This document shows positions 1 through 24,277 of a DNA stretch of 64,000 nucleotides, in pieces. The notes beneath the pieces are model-generated. The model did no database searches, was not told the origin of the DNA, and worked only from the letters and a program-made list of their open reading frames with translations. The position numbers were made by a program, and so were the translations under genes. The stretch is from Berghia stephanieae (taxonomy: Eukaryota; Mollusca; Gastropoda; Nudibranchia; Aeolidiidae). How positions within the stretch are numbered: the stretch's first letter is position 1; the number at the start of each line of letters is the position of its first letter. The stretch lies in the NCBI GenBank assembly GCA_034508935.3, contig CM067445.1, positions 77,612,348 to 77,676,347 on the forward strand. The letters run 5' to 3'.

Positions 1-230
1 TATATTATATTATTACTATTATTATCATTACCATCATCTTAGTAGGCATGGTTGTCATCATCATTGTCATGACGTTATTGTTTTGTGGTTACTATTATTA
101 TTATTATTTTATATTATTTTTATTATTTATTATTATTATTATTATTATATATTATTATTATTATATTATTATTATATTATTATAATCATTATTATTATTA
201 TTACTATTATTATTATTACTGTTATTATTA

Positions 231-270
<40 letters not shown>

Positions 271-310
271 TATTATTATTATTATTTATTTATTATATTA
301 TATTTAATAT
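1..310. repeat. (TTA)n-rich low-complexity DNA
   Basis: Imperfect TTA/TAT trinucleotide repeats fill the left edge. Long open frames here read only Leu/Ile/Tyr and are not genes. By analogy with the (ATT)n tails of the LINEs in this window, it may be the tail of an element lying outside the window, but no adjoining LINE sequence is visible. Confidence 0.85.
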
Positions 311-534
311 TGGAAAGGAAATTTTTTGAGAATTAGCATTTTTTTTTTTTGGTCTAATTATTTCATTTAATCATACAATTGTACAGTTAAGTGGGAATTT
401 TTTCCATCATTTATAGGTCTACTGCTGAAGTAAAAGTTTAAAACATTAATGTTTTATACAAATCTGTGGCTCAGGTGATTAGTGTTCAAAATATACTATA
501 GCGTGTTGTTATGAAGAGCGACAAGATAATTGAC

Positions 535-566
<32 letters not shown>

Positions 567-787
567 AGATTACTCACACAGTGTACTTTTCACTTTTTAA
601 AAAATTGTTACATCTGTTTACCTTTTTGCAATTAGATATATTCCTATATAAAAAAAGGAACTATCTTTTTGTTTAGAAGCATTCTATTCTGATGCTTAAT
701 AATCATTTGGAAATGTTAATACTATATGTTTAAAGTTTTGTATATTTTAAAGACTTGATATACATGATTTTTTTTATCTCTTGTCAG

Positions 788-13309
<12,522 letters not shown>

Positions 13310-13356
13310 TCAATTGAAGACCATTACTGTTTTGAAACTATTGAATTTATCTTTTA

Positions 13357-13362
13357 AATAAA
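13357..13362 (+). promoter_or_regulatory. DDX11 polyadenylation signal
   Basis: An AATAAA hexamer lies 48 bases after the DDX11 stop codon, the first one downstream. The implied 3' UTR is very short; a (CT)n block starts about 110 bases further on. Confidence 0.6.
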
Positions 13363-13468
13363 ATGTTGATGAAAAAAGAGTTTTTTATTCAGATTCATTT
13401 ATTTGCACACTTAAGCACACATGCATATTATAGAGGGATACATTTCTCATTTCTCTCATTCGCTCTTT

Positions 13469-13695
<227 letters not shown>

Positions 13696-13714
13696 GCGAG
13701 TTTGGTGTATATAT

Positions 13715-14500
13715 ACATAATAAATGTACATTTCTATAGCACTTATGCCGAAGCTTCGAAGCGCTTCAATTTGACCATCAGTAGTAAAAAAACAACAACA
13801 AAAAACCCTTACACACTGCAGATTCGGACATACGAACAAAAGCTCACACGCATCCAATTACACACTCACACACACACACACACATATATCCATATACACA
13901 TTGTACATATATATATTACTCACACATGTACATATATACATACATGCATATAACAATATACACATACAAACACATGCATACACACACACACTTAACTAAA
14001 TGTATAACGAGTGCACACACACACACACACATACACGCACGTATGCGCTTTGCAATAATTCTTGGCATAATCTAATTTAAATACTTCCCAAAGACATAGG
14101 TTTTCAGTTTATTTTTTAATTATCAACGCTGATTTCAAGTCTGACTGACAGTGGGAGTGAATTCCAAGTGATAGGACCTACCTTACAGAATGATCTGTCG
14201 CCAAAACGTTTCGTTTTGGAATTTGAAAGACCTGAGATTTCGAGTGGGACTGTAGGGGACAATCAAGTCTTGAATGTAGGCAGATATAAATTGGAGTATA
14301 CTAAATTTGTCAAATGAAATTGCAAGAGTGCAATGTGCAGAGTTGTCTGCAAGAAGTCAACTCACAATGTGAGCACTACAATCAGTTGTAAAAAGTCTAT
14401 CCTGAAACTGAAAAGGACGAAGTCAAAGTCTTGAATAAAAGATAGACAATCAATACATCTTGTGGTAATTTATTTGAAATTATTGCGTGCACATAAAGAG
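13715..14500 (-). repeat. Unclassified dispersed repeat, with (CA)/(TA) simple sequence inside
   Basis: The left end (TTCTATAGCACTTATGCC...GAAGCGCTTCAATT) resembles the minus-strand repeat end at 59660-59715. A (CA)n/(TA)n stretch occupies 13860-14035. The rest (14060-14500) reads like degraded repeat body with no recognisable protein. Assigning both parts to one element is an inference. Confidence 0.35.
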
Positions 14501-14787
14501 GAAGAACTTTCAGGTATATAGCGACCTGAAATAAAATAAATTAAAATGTAAAATAACTTAGTTTTATTAAAATCTGAACACTGATGGGGGAAAAATATGT
14601 GTTAAAAAGATGTATGAGATTGAGAAAAAATAACATACAAGGACACCCCAAAAATATTCAAAAATACTCTCCATATTGGGTTTTTTAAATTTTTGCGCAT
14701 TCCCGCTGCCAATTGGAAATCCAGAATATTCCACAGTGCGACACTAAATTTTTAATTTCTGAAAAAAAAATCTGCACAATTTACTTT

Positions 14788-14797
<10 letters not shown>

Positions 14798-14818
<21 letters not shown>

Positions 14819-14819
14819 G
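14798..14819 (+). repeat. 22-base G homopolymer after a T run
   Basis: A T tract is followed by 22 consecutive G residues, able to form G-quadruplexes and prone to slippage or misassembly. Confidence 0.9.
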
Positions 14820-15189
14820 CATTTTTTTAATGCAAATGGTTGCAGTTCATCTAATCGATTGGTTTTTAAACAAAGTTAATTCTACAGCACTTTCCATCCT
14901 CCATCCTTGCATCTCTCTCCAAAATATCTAAATATTATTAAATGATAGTTGTAATATTTTACTGAATTATAGACATTTGAATTAATGCAGCTTAAGACTT
15001 GTGTCTCGTAATTTGTGATGTGAAATTTGGTCAAGTATTTGAAGTGTATAATGTGCGTAATTGTCAACACTAACTCTTCATTCATCATAATGTTAATTAT
15101 ATTTTCAAAATTCTTAAGTTTTGTGCAAAGGTTAAGATTGCCTTTTGTCACCATTGGAAATTTCCCCGTACAGTTTACTTTGTCATGAA

Positions 15190-17000
15190 ATGACATCAAA
15201 AAACATTGTTATAGCAATGAAGCTAAAGAAGACTGGATAAATGAACAATGTCACTATATAATGTCCTGCAAAGAAAAAAATGGCAAATTCTTCCATCAGA
15301 AAATCAAAGAAGTGACAAACAAAACTAAATCAGGTGCTAAAAGTGGATGCATCAAAGACAAGCGTGGAAACACCATCATGGACAAAGACTGCATTCTAAA
15401 CAGATGGTCAGAATATATTGAAGAACTTTTTTTGATAATCGAGGAGAAATGCCTATGATAAAAGAACTGGAAGGGCCTTCTATAATGATAGATGAAGTTA
15501 GGAACGTCATGAAAAGCATGAAAAATGGAAAAGCTGCAGGACCTGATGCCATAACAATTGAAGCCTTGACTGGCCTGGGTGAATGGGGGATTGAATTCAT
15601 CACAAACCTTCTAAATCAAGTGTATGACACAGGAAAAATGCCAACTGATATGAAACGATCCATTTTTATAGCACTACCAAAAAAGCCAGGGGCAGTTGAC
15701 TGTGAACAACACAGAACTATTAGCCTAATGAGCCACCTCACAAAAATTCTTTTGAAGATAATTTTACTAAGAATAAGAAATAAAATACGACCTGAAATTG
15801 GGGAGATGCAATTTGGTTTTGTTGAGGACAAGGATACCAGAAATGGAATATTCACATTATCAATGCTGATGGAAAGATGTATTGAAGTAAATAAAGATCT
15901 GTATATGTGTTTCATCGACTATTCAAAAGCCTTTGATAAAGTACAACACGAAAAACTATTCAAAATTCTGTCATCCTTGGACATTGATGGTAAAGATTTA
16001 AGAATATTACGGAATTTGTACTGGGAACAAGAAGCAGCAATGCGTGTTGACAACGAACTAAGCAGTTTTACACCTATTAGAAGAGGAGTTAGGCAAGGGT
16101 GTGTTTTGTCTCCAGATTTATTCAACCTCTATAGTGAAATGATATTAAGAGATATCGAACATAAGAAGGGGGTGTGTATTGGAGGAAAGAATGTAACAAA
16201 TCTGAGGTATGCAGATGATACGGTTCTACTGGCAGAATCTGAACATGAACTACAAGAATTACTGGATGTTGTAGTCAGGAGTAGTGAAAATATGGGACTG
16301 GAACTGAATATATCTAAAACAGAATGTATGACGGTATCTAAAAATAATAACCCACCAGCCTGTGTAATAACAAGCAGAGGACAAACAATACAACAAGTTG
16401 AATGTTTCAAATATTTAGGCTTCAATGTAACATCCAATGGAAAATCAGATTGTGAAATAAAGAAAAGAATAGGTATGGCGAGAATGCATTCAACCAGCTG
16501 CATACAATTATGAAAAACAGGAATATTAGCATGAAAACAAAAATCAAAGTCCTGGATTGCTATGTACTGTCTGTGCTGCTATATGGTTGTGAGAGCTGGA
16601 CCATAAACAAGACCATGGTTAAAAGACTGGAGGCAGTGGAAATGTGGTTTTACAGAAGAATGATGAGGGTGTCATGGATGGAAAGGAAAAGAAATGAAGA
16701 AATTTTAGAAATGGCAAACAGAAAAAGATCACTGATAACAAAAATCATCAAACGCCAAATGGAATTTTTAGGACACATTATCCGCCACCCTGGTTTGGAA
16801 ATACTCGCCTTGACTGGAAAGATGAATGGAAAAAGAATAAGAGGAAGACAAAGAATAACGTATTTGAAAGGGATAAGAACTTGGACAGATGAAGCTGAGA
16901 AAGGTGGCGCTGCTTTAATAGAATTGGCAAGAGATAGATCAGCTTGGCGGAAGATGACCTCCGACGTCTGCTTCAGATATGGAACTACATGAGATGAGAT
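15190..17000 (+). mobile_element. RTE LINE, BovB clade, 5'-truncated, frameshifted
   Basis: Reverse transcriptase and C-terminal part of an RTE retrotransposon. Motifs in order: MKNGKAAGPDAITIEAL, MQFGFVEDKDTRNGIF, MCFIDYSKAFDKVQH, RRGVRQGCVLSPDLFNLYSE, LRYADDTVLLAES, FKYLGF, then after a frame change LLYGCESWTINK, EMWFYRRMMRVSW, FLGHIIRHPGLE and GKRIRGRQRITYL. This matches vertebrate BovB block for block. At least two one-base losses are visible by comparison: in a T run near 15430 and near 16483, where the frame passes from IGMAR to the normal continuation. The endonuclease is missing. It is inactive and lies between DDX11 and ATAD3. Confidence 0.88.
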
Positions 17001-18060
17001 AGCAATGAACAGAGAAAGCTAGTTTCTCGCAAATGACCAAAAAATAAATGCCGCGTAAATTATAGCTTATTCGCACCCATTGAAATTTAACTCTGTTGTC
17101 TCAAGCGTCTCCATTGGAGAGATAACGAAATCGTTCCGACAGACGAGATACGAGAAAACATCTAGCCTCTTACGTCACATCTCGTCGTCATGAACGAGAT
17201 CTTGGTTGTACCGATGCTGCATATCGTTTGAGAACCTTCATAAAGGCGGTGTATGTTGTGTAACCTCAAAGAACACGGTTTAAAGTGATGAGTGGTTGTG
17301 TAACACCAAAAGCCATGTGATCACAAGGTATTGTATGTAATGGTTGCGTCCCGGTCTCAACGCTCATGAATTAGTAAGGCTGGACTCGCAATCAAAAAAC
17401 GAAATCTGTGTTTTAAACTCTTTTGAATCAAACTAGTACATCAGCGTGTTCGTCTCATTTAGATGTGAAAAATGTTATAAAAATCAAGAAAATCGGCCGA
17501 TATTTTTTTATTTTAAAAAAAAAGTTGCTTAAAAAAGGCTAAAATAAACAAATGCAATTTTTTAAATCAAATTTATTCGTAAAACAGTTGATTTTCAACC
17601 GATTTTTTCCGAAATAAAGACCAATGTTCCCCATTTTTCAAGCTGATTTCAGAGATGTGAATTTGAAATTCCTCACAATTATGTTTTTTACATTTAGATT
17701 TTAGCTATTAGGCCTACTCAAAAAGGTGTTACATTTTTTACAAAACAAACGTAATACGTTGACTGTCGTCCGAGTAGAGAACCTGTGATTAGTCGAAGAC
17801 TTTGAGACGCTTGACTCACACTCACAATTCTACACGAATAGATGGTGGCGGTAGATCAAAGAGGGTAACATTATTTACCAAACATTTTCTTTTTTGTTGC
17901 TAGATAATACAAATTATGTTATAATTTCGCATCAGAAAAAATAACTCGGATGTTCCTATCTATCTATTATAATAAAATTGATACCACGAATGACAAAATC
18001 GGCCCACAAATAAGGGAGTTATAAACTATTCATAATAATTGTTAAAGTTTACAATTATAA
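17001..18060. other. Intergenic stretch, no gene seen
   Basis: Contains no convincing reading frame. 17440-17700 is shared in inverted orientation with 27490-27730. The part at 17080-17420 is less AT-rich than its surroundings but shows no recognisable feature. Confidence 0.5.
17440..17700 (-). repeat. Dispersed repeat shared with 27490-27730 (inverted)
   Basis: The blocks AATCAAGAAAATCGGC, AAATTTATTCGTAAAACAG and CAACCGATTTTTTC recur in reverse complement at 27570-27715 in an ATAD3 intron. No terminal repeats or coding potential were seen. Confidence 0.6.
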
Positions 18061-18280
18061 AATAAATAAACAAAATAAAATTCCCTTTATTCATCCCATA
18101 GGGGAAATTTGTCTAGGATCTATTCCAAGGGAAGACTGGAATAACCCAGGCGTCAGCGCACAGCAGCGCCGCAAATAGGGCGAGGTGACGCTCAAGGCCA
18201 CACAGCGCAGCTGCGGGTGATCGAACGGTACTTTTCAGGTATGAAGCAAAGACTGTACCGCTGAGCCACGCTGTCATCAA
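18060..18280 (-). mobile_element. tRNA-derived SINE (SINE-D)
   Basis: On the minus strand the head reads GCGTGGCTCAGCGGTACAG, a pol III A-box-like element, followed by TTCGATCACCC as a B-box-like element. The body ends in CCCCTATGGGATGAATAAAG before A/T-rich sequence. Length and layout fit a tRNA-derived SINE; no second copy is in the window. Confidence 0.5.
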
Positions 18281-18530
18281 AGTCATTTTTCATCACCAAA
18301 GTCGTAATTTTTGTCTGATTTTTACCAAAGTGCGATGTAAACGATTTACAACCGCGAATTTAAAAAAAAGGATCAAATCGCAATTTCTACATATTTCATT
18401 TTTGTCGCAAACTGATAAAAATCAAAGCACAATGATTCCTAACTGTTTTCATCTTCTAACGTGAAAGTGAAAGGCAGGCTCCGTCTTCGTTCTGAATTGT
18501 GATTGTGACGAGAGAAAAGGAAAGAGAATT

Positions 18531-18544
18531 TGATCACGTGATCA
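18531..18544. promoter_or_regulatory. Palindromic CACGTG site
   Basis: TGATCACGTGATCA is a perfect 14-base palindrome centred on an E-box. It is 2.6 kb upstream of the ATAD3 start codon, and whether it regulates anything is unknown. Confidence 0.25.
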
Positions 18545-18850
18545 CAAATTCTCGTTCGTTTCACCCGTCGAGTGGAAATCGTTAACTTGGTATTATGATA
18601 ATGGTAACCCGCAACTGAGAAACTTAAAACATAGAGTTGCACGGAAATAAAGGATTGAATACCATTTCTGTTGAGAATAAATGCAAAGGATTTTTTACAC
18701 CAAACATTCAAACTTGAAAATAATTGTAAAGAAAACATGATTTTTTTTTTCATATCAACTCATTTTTCATGAAAATGTTTCTTATCTGACGGAAAGTACT
18801 TTTTAAATACACTGTTCTAGATTTTGGATGGCGAGGAGGAAAGACTCCTT

Positions 18851-18949
18851 GAGAAGAGCCGCTAGACCTACCCATACCAAGCTCGAAAGAAAAGAAAAAC
18901 GGCAAAGGACGTCCGGTGCTTGGTATGGGTAGGTCAAGCGGCTCTTCTC
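18851..18949. repeat. 32-bp near-perfect inverted repeat
   Basis: Arms 18851-18882 and 18918-18949 are complementary at 31 of 32 positions, separated by 35 bases. Each arm carries GAAGAGCCGCT and ACCTACCCATACC. It could be a fold-back MITE core or a transcribed hairpin; no flanking duplication was recognised. Confidence 0.8.
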
Positions 18950-19333
18950 TTTATTCTTAGTATATTGTCGGTGCCTGATATCTTTATCCGGAAGATGGTT
19001 ACGACTTGGACTCGTCTCGCTAAAACTAAAATCTATGTTGTATTTTGCGAGTGGTTGGTCTACTTTGTTGGTCGGGGCCATTACTCACTTAGAGTAGTTA
19101 CTGACACTTGGTTCCGTGTACAGGCTTTTTCATTGTTGTCATTATCAGTCGTAAACAAAAATAAAAAATAATTAAAAAAAAAACAAACAAACCAGTAAGT
19201 TATTAACAACAGTCCGCTATATGCATTAAAACAAATTGAAATGATATAAGGGAAGAGAAAAGAAAAAACCGGAGTTTATGCGTTCCTTATTTCTGTCGAT
19301 TTGTAACAAGCGCGTTAGTATCGTCAGCCCATC

Positions 19334-19336
<3 letters not shown>

Positions 19337-19398
<62 letters not shown>

Positions 19399-19417
19399 TC
19401 TCTCTCTCTCTCTCTCC
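19337..19417. repeat. (CT)n microsatellite
   Basis: About 40 CT units with one CA interruption, immediately before a SINE-A fragment. Confidence 0.9.
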
Positions 19418-19444
19418 ACGTGTTTGTTGATAAGTGTTTTGCTG

Positions 19445-19632
19445 TGATAGTGTGCTCTTGGAATCTACTTATGTTCCCTATTTATACCATTCCCTTTGTC
19501 TTACTTTTTCCTCAAGTCCTTTTAATTGTACATCTAGAATGTTTTTACTATCCAATTTTCATCCTTTTTACTGGCGCTGATATGACATTAATGTGTTGCA
19601 AGCGCCGCAAAACCCTTAAAAACAAAAACAAA
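19445..19632 (+). repeat. SINE-A, 3' part
   Basis: Starts in the middle of the unit (GTGTGCTCTTGGAATCTAC) and runs to the hairpin with stem GGCGCT/AGCGCC and the AAAACAAAAAC tail. Lies tail-to-tail with the minus copy that follows. Confidence 0.8.
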
Positions 19633-19639
19633 TGCTTGT

Positions 19640-20012
19640 AACACATCTAGGTCGTTTCAATGCCAGTAAAAAGGAAGAAAATAGGGTAGTCAACAAAGTT
19701 ATAGAAAACTCACGAGAAAATGTAAAACAAAGGGGAACGGTTCATTAGAGAGGAGAAGAGATGCATATTCCAAGAGCAGACTATCAGTGTACTTAGTTTG
19801 AGATCACCTAAAAGTATAATCAAGAAACAAGCACAGGTCTCCAATAAGAGGTATTCACTTATATGTTTACAAATAATTATATTTATATATTTTTAAAAAA
19901 ATGCAACAGTACATAACAGAGAGACGATATAAAGAGAAGAAAAAAAACATCTCCCAAAATTATAACTATACACTTGTCTGTTTCCCTTCCAGTAAAGGAC
20001 TCTGGCCATGGC
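19640..20012 (-). repeat. SINE-A, minus-strand partial copy
   Basis: Reverse-oriented copy running from the hairpin region (19650s) back to the block around CTGTTTCCCTTCCAG (19980s). The 5' head is missing. With the preceding + copy it forms an imperfect inverted repeat. Confidence 0.75.
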
Positions 20013-20570
20013 CGACTAGAGCATATATAACACAAGACTAGAGTGGACTAGAGTACTATAGTTACGTCATGACTCTGGCCATGGCTATGACAAATTGATA
20101 ATTTTATTACGGATGACAATCATAACATTTATACCTTCAGCTGGCTTAGTATTTTCTCCCAACATTCTAACACTCAATTTTGAGTATTTAAAAACAATAT
20201 TTAATTCTATTGACTAGGCTGTGAAATAAATTACAAAATGTAGAGAATTTACTGCTCATTCACACATCGATCTGGTTTTTACGCCATACCACTAATTCAA
20301 TTTCCATAACATGTGACATTGTGGAATATTTCTAGAATAAATAGAACGCCTCTCGTATTGAAACTTCAGTTCGAAATAAATACAATTTTAGTTTTGTGTG
20401 GAAATTGGTTCGTGAAACCAATGGAACAGTTAGCTGTAAAGAATAATAAACTAATAATAAGGGGTGGGGGTGTGGATTTTAGAAATAGTTCATTAACGAC
20501 GAGGGTTAGTAATCCGAGGTGCTTTGAGACTACCACGACGCTACGTATTGCGCCGAATCGAGACAGCGCC

Positions 20571-20735
20571 TTCGGCATCAGGGTTGCCAGATTATTTTTC
20601 AACAAAATGCCAGTGGAAGACTCAAAAAATGCCAAAACACTCCAAAAAATGCCAAAGTCTGTTGACTCCCATCCCCACTAAGAAAACTACTCACTTTTGA
20701 TAGACAATTTACTATCATATCCTGGTGGCTTGCGT

Positions 20736-20767
<32 letters not shown>

Positions 20768-21006
20768 GAATTATACTAAATTTCCTGTTGGGGTAATTTT
20801 TTACCTACTGACTACTAAGTGGAGTGCTAAACCACTACACCACGGTTGAGAAAAGGTGTCATTTGAAGTATAATATACAAGAAAAGAAAATGCCAAATGA
20901 AAATGCCAAATGCCAAATGATTTTTCTAATGCCAAACGGTTTTCAAAAATGCCAGATTTTTGGAATCTGGCATTTAAAATGCCAAACTGGCAACCCTGTT
21001 CGGCAT
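20571..21006. mobile_element. hAT-type non-autonomous transposon (MITE) with 8-bp TSD
   Basis: The element proper is 20579-20998 (420 bp). Its ends are a perfect 12-bp inverted repeat CAGGGTTGCCAG / CTGGCAACCCTG, flanked by the identical 8-bp duplication TTCGGCAT at 20571-20578 and 20999-21006. An 8-bp duplication with CAG-type short TIRs is the hAT signature. It contains no transposase. The heptamer AATGCCA is iterated about nine times in the outer parts, as expected of subterminal transposase-binding repeats. The right end is about 190 bases upstream of the ATAD3 start codon. The middle (about 20690-20870) has a long T tract and a tRNA-like stretch and may be a later insertion. Confidence 0.85.
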
Positions 21007-21077
21007 GAAAATCCATCTTTTGTAACCACCCACCATGACCCCTAAGTGTCATGTCATTGACCTACCTTTTACTTCCA

Positions 21078-21083
21078 CACGTG
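21078..21083. promoter_or_regulatory. E-box in the ATAD3 proximal upstream region
   Basis: CACGTG lies 111 bases upstream of the start codon, in the stretch between the hAT MITE and the ATG. Binding is not demonstrated and a six-base match can be chance. Confidence 0.25.
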
Positions 21084-21193
21084 AAACTTTGAATGCTGCA
21101 GAGCCGGTGTCAATGACAGTGTCCTGATAAACTTTAGCCTTAGTATTTTCATTGTTAATTTTTTAACTGTGTATTAACCCAAGGAACTTTGAG

Positions 21194-22169
21194 ATGTCTT
21201 GGATTTTCGGAGGAAAAAAAGCCTCCCCAGAGGAACTGGCAGGTTTTCCACAGATACAAGTCCCTCAAGCAACCGGTGGCAGTGGAGGAAATAGTGGCGA
21301 TGATGACAAAAATAAGAAGATGCAACCGTATTCATTCGATTCAACTGCTCTCGAAAGAGCTGCCAAAGCTGCTAAAGAACTGGAAAATTCAGGTTTATAC
21401 CATTTACTCATTTGAACTGTAACTTTTAGAGAGAATTATTGTCTTGGCTCATTTCTTGGTCATTCCGATCGCCAATCAACAAATGGATGTGAAAAAGGTC
21501 CCGTAACTTTAACTCCACTCCAGTTCTTATCTTTAAACTTTGACTCTTTGCCATGAGTTGATATATGATTTTTTTTATGGGTATTCGTTTGTTGACTGTT
21601 GTGTGCACTACTGTTATTAAGAGTTAGAGAGTCAGATGCACGCTCTTAAAGATAGCTTAACAGGGGTCAGTTACATAAATATCGGACTGTGATTATCCCC
21701 AGACACCTTTACTGCTGTCTGGGGATACGGATAATGAAAATTCGTTATCCCCAGACACAAGTTTGAAACTCCGCTCTTTTAAACAACTATCCACATTCCA
21801 GAATATGGAATGTTTCCAAATCAGGGCTGAGAATCTTCCGCCTAAAGGCGGATTTCCGCCTAAATGGTAGTTTATCTCCGCCCATCCCATCACATTTCCT
21901 CCTTTTTCAGATTTGCCGTGTCAAACATTTTCCTCAAAACCACAAAATCACCATTATGTCATATGTCATATTTTGACACCTGTGCTCAGTCTCGTGAAAT
22001 TTAGTGACGGTCCCGTTTTTATGACGTTGGGCCAGACAGTTTGGCACCAGATGTCACAATAGACACAGAAGACCAGTAGGTAGTGTTCTTTGATTAGTTA
22101 GTTGATGGTTGAAGGGGAGGGACAAATGGGTCTGGATTTTTTCCCCTTGTTGTAGGTACCTATTGCTTT

Positions 22170-22236
<67 letters not shown>

Positions 22237-22371
22237 TCCCCCCCCCCCCCCCCCCTTTGCCTTTCTTTCTATTTCTCTTTTCTTCGTCTTCTTTTTTTTT
22301 TTTGGATATAGAATTCAAAAGGTCAATACATAAGTTATTCTGGTAAAGAAGTCTCTCCTCCTCCCCCCCCC

Positions 22372-22407
<36 letters not shown>

Positions 22408-24244
22408 TTCTTTTTTTCGCAACCACATTAAATCATCTGGTATATAGAGATGATATATTAGAACAAAGCAATGGTGGTTGGCTTAGTTTAATCTTTTTCA
22501 TTTTTACCTTTTGACTATGGCTTTAAATTTGAGAGATTCTTGGGTTGTATTTATAAGCTGAATAACTACTAGGTTTCTTTGCTTGTGTTTGATCGATAGA
22601 CTGAGAAAGGTTCCTCCTTTTTGACAATTGCTATTATCATCACTGAATAAAAAAACACTCACCAAAACCACTACATCAACATCTCTACCAACACTACTAT
22701 TACAATCACCACCACAACATCATCCCTACCACCACTACTACTACAACTACCACCACATCATCAACCCTACTACCACTACTACAACCACCATCATATCATC
22801 ATCCCCACCACCACTACTACTACAAATAGCACCACATCATCCCTACCACCACCACTACTATTACAACCATCATCCCTACCACCACCACTATTACAAACGT
22901 CATCCCTACCACCACTACTATTACAAACGTCATCCCTACCACCACTACTATTACAACCATCATCCCTACCACCACTACTATTACAAACCATCATCCCTAC
23001 CACCACTACTCCTACAACTATACCACTACTACAACCACCATCATATCATCATCCCTACCACCACTACTACTACAACCCCACCACATCATCCCTACCACCA
23101 CTACTATTACAACCATCATCCTACCACCACTACTATTACAACCATCATCCCTACCACCACATCTACTACAACTACCACCACATCATCAACCCTACTACCA
23201 CTACTACAACCACCATCATATCATCATCCCTACCACCACTACTACTACAACCACCACCAAACCATCATCCCTACCACCACTACTACTATAACCACCACAA
23301 CACCATCATCCCTATCACCACTACTACTACAACCACCACAACATCATCATCCCTACCACCACTACTACTACAACCACCACCACAACACCATCATCCCTAC
23401 CACCACAACTACTATAACCACCACAACATAATCCCTACCACCACTACTACTACAACCACCACCAAACCATCATCCCTACCACCACTATTACAACCACCAC
23501 AACATCATCCCTACCACCACTACTACTACAACCACCACCAAACCATCATCCCTACCACCACTACTGTTACAACCACCACAACATCATCCCTACCACCACC
23601 ACTACTACAACCACCACCAAACCATCATCCCTACCACCACTACTATTACAACCACCACAACATCATCCCTACCACCACTACTACTACAACTACCACCACA
23701 TCATCATTCCTACCACAGCTACTACAACCACCACCACATAATCATCCATACTACTACTAGAATCACTACTACATCATCCCTACCACTGCTATTACTACAC
23801 AACCACCATCATCCCTGCTACAACCACCAAATGTTGTAATTACACTTTCAACTTTTGAAATTCCACCGAGTCGTGTTAGAAATTGCTGCGAGACAAATTT
23901 TGAATCGCATCTCAGTAAATTTTAGTGAAATTCAAATTTATAGATTATGGTCGCATGGATGGGTCATGATCTTCACGATGAAAAATTTCCTCCTTTTTTG
24001 TGACCAGTCATTCTCACCCCTGCAAATGCACATAGAAATAAGGAAAGTTGATAAAAAAAATATCTAAACATAAAATTAACCAACATAAATTAAATCAGTT
24101 GTTACTACATATGTACAATATGCGTCGACTTCGAAGTGGGTGTCACGGCTGAATGGTTTAGTCGTCTGCCCTGGAAGTTTTACCAGAATCGACGTTGTGG
24201 GTTCGAATCCTGGTTCCGCCGTTTAAAAAAAAATAATTCCGTCT

Positions 24245-24277
<33 letters not shown>

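Noticed and set aside
83-336. Overlapping long frames rich in Leu, Ile and Tyr
   Set aside because: Pure translation of TTA/TAT repeats; no start context or homology.
18803-19171. Frames on both strands over the 32-bp hairpin
   Set aside because: Each uses both arms of the inverted repeat; composition is not protein-like and no homology is recognised.
22628-23431. 267-codon Thr/Pro/His/Tyr frame
   Set aside because: Open only because the minisatellite lacks stop-forming bases; length follows repeat composition.
22655-23820. CRISPR-like array of spaced repeats
   Set aside because: Repeat and spacer are not distinguishable and all units are the same simple sequence; the context is eukaryotic.
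24143-24225. Functional tRNA gene
   Set aside because: Good A/B boxes but poor acceptor pairing, followed by homopolymers; more likely SINE or pseudogene.
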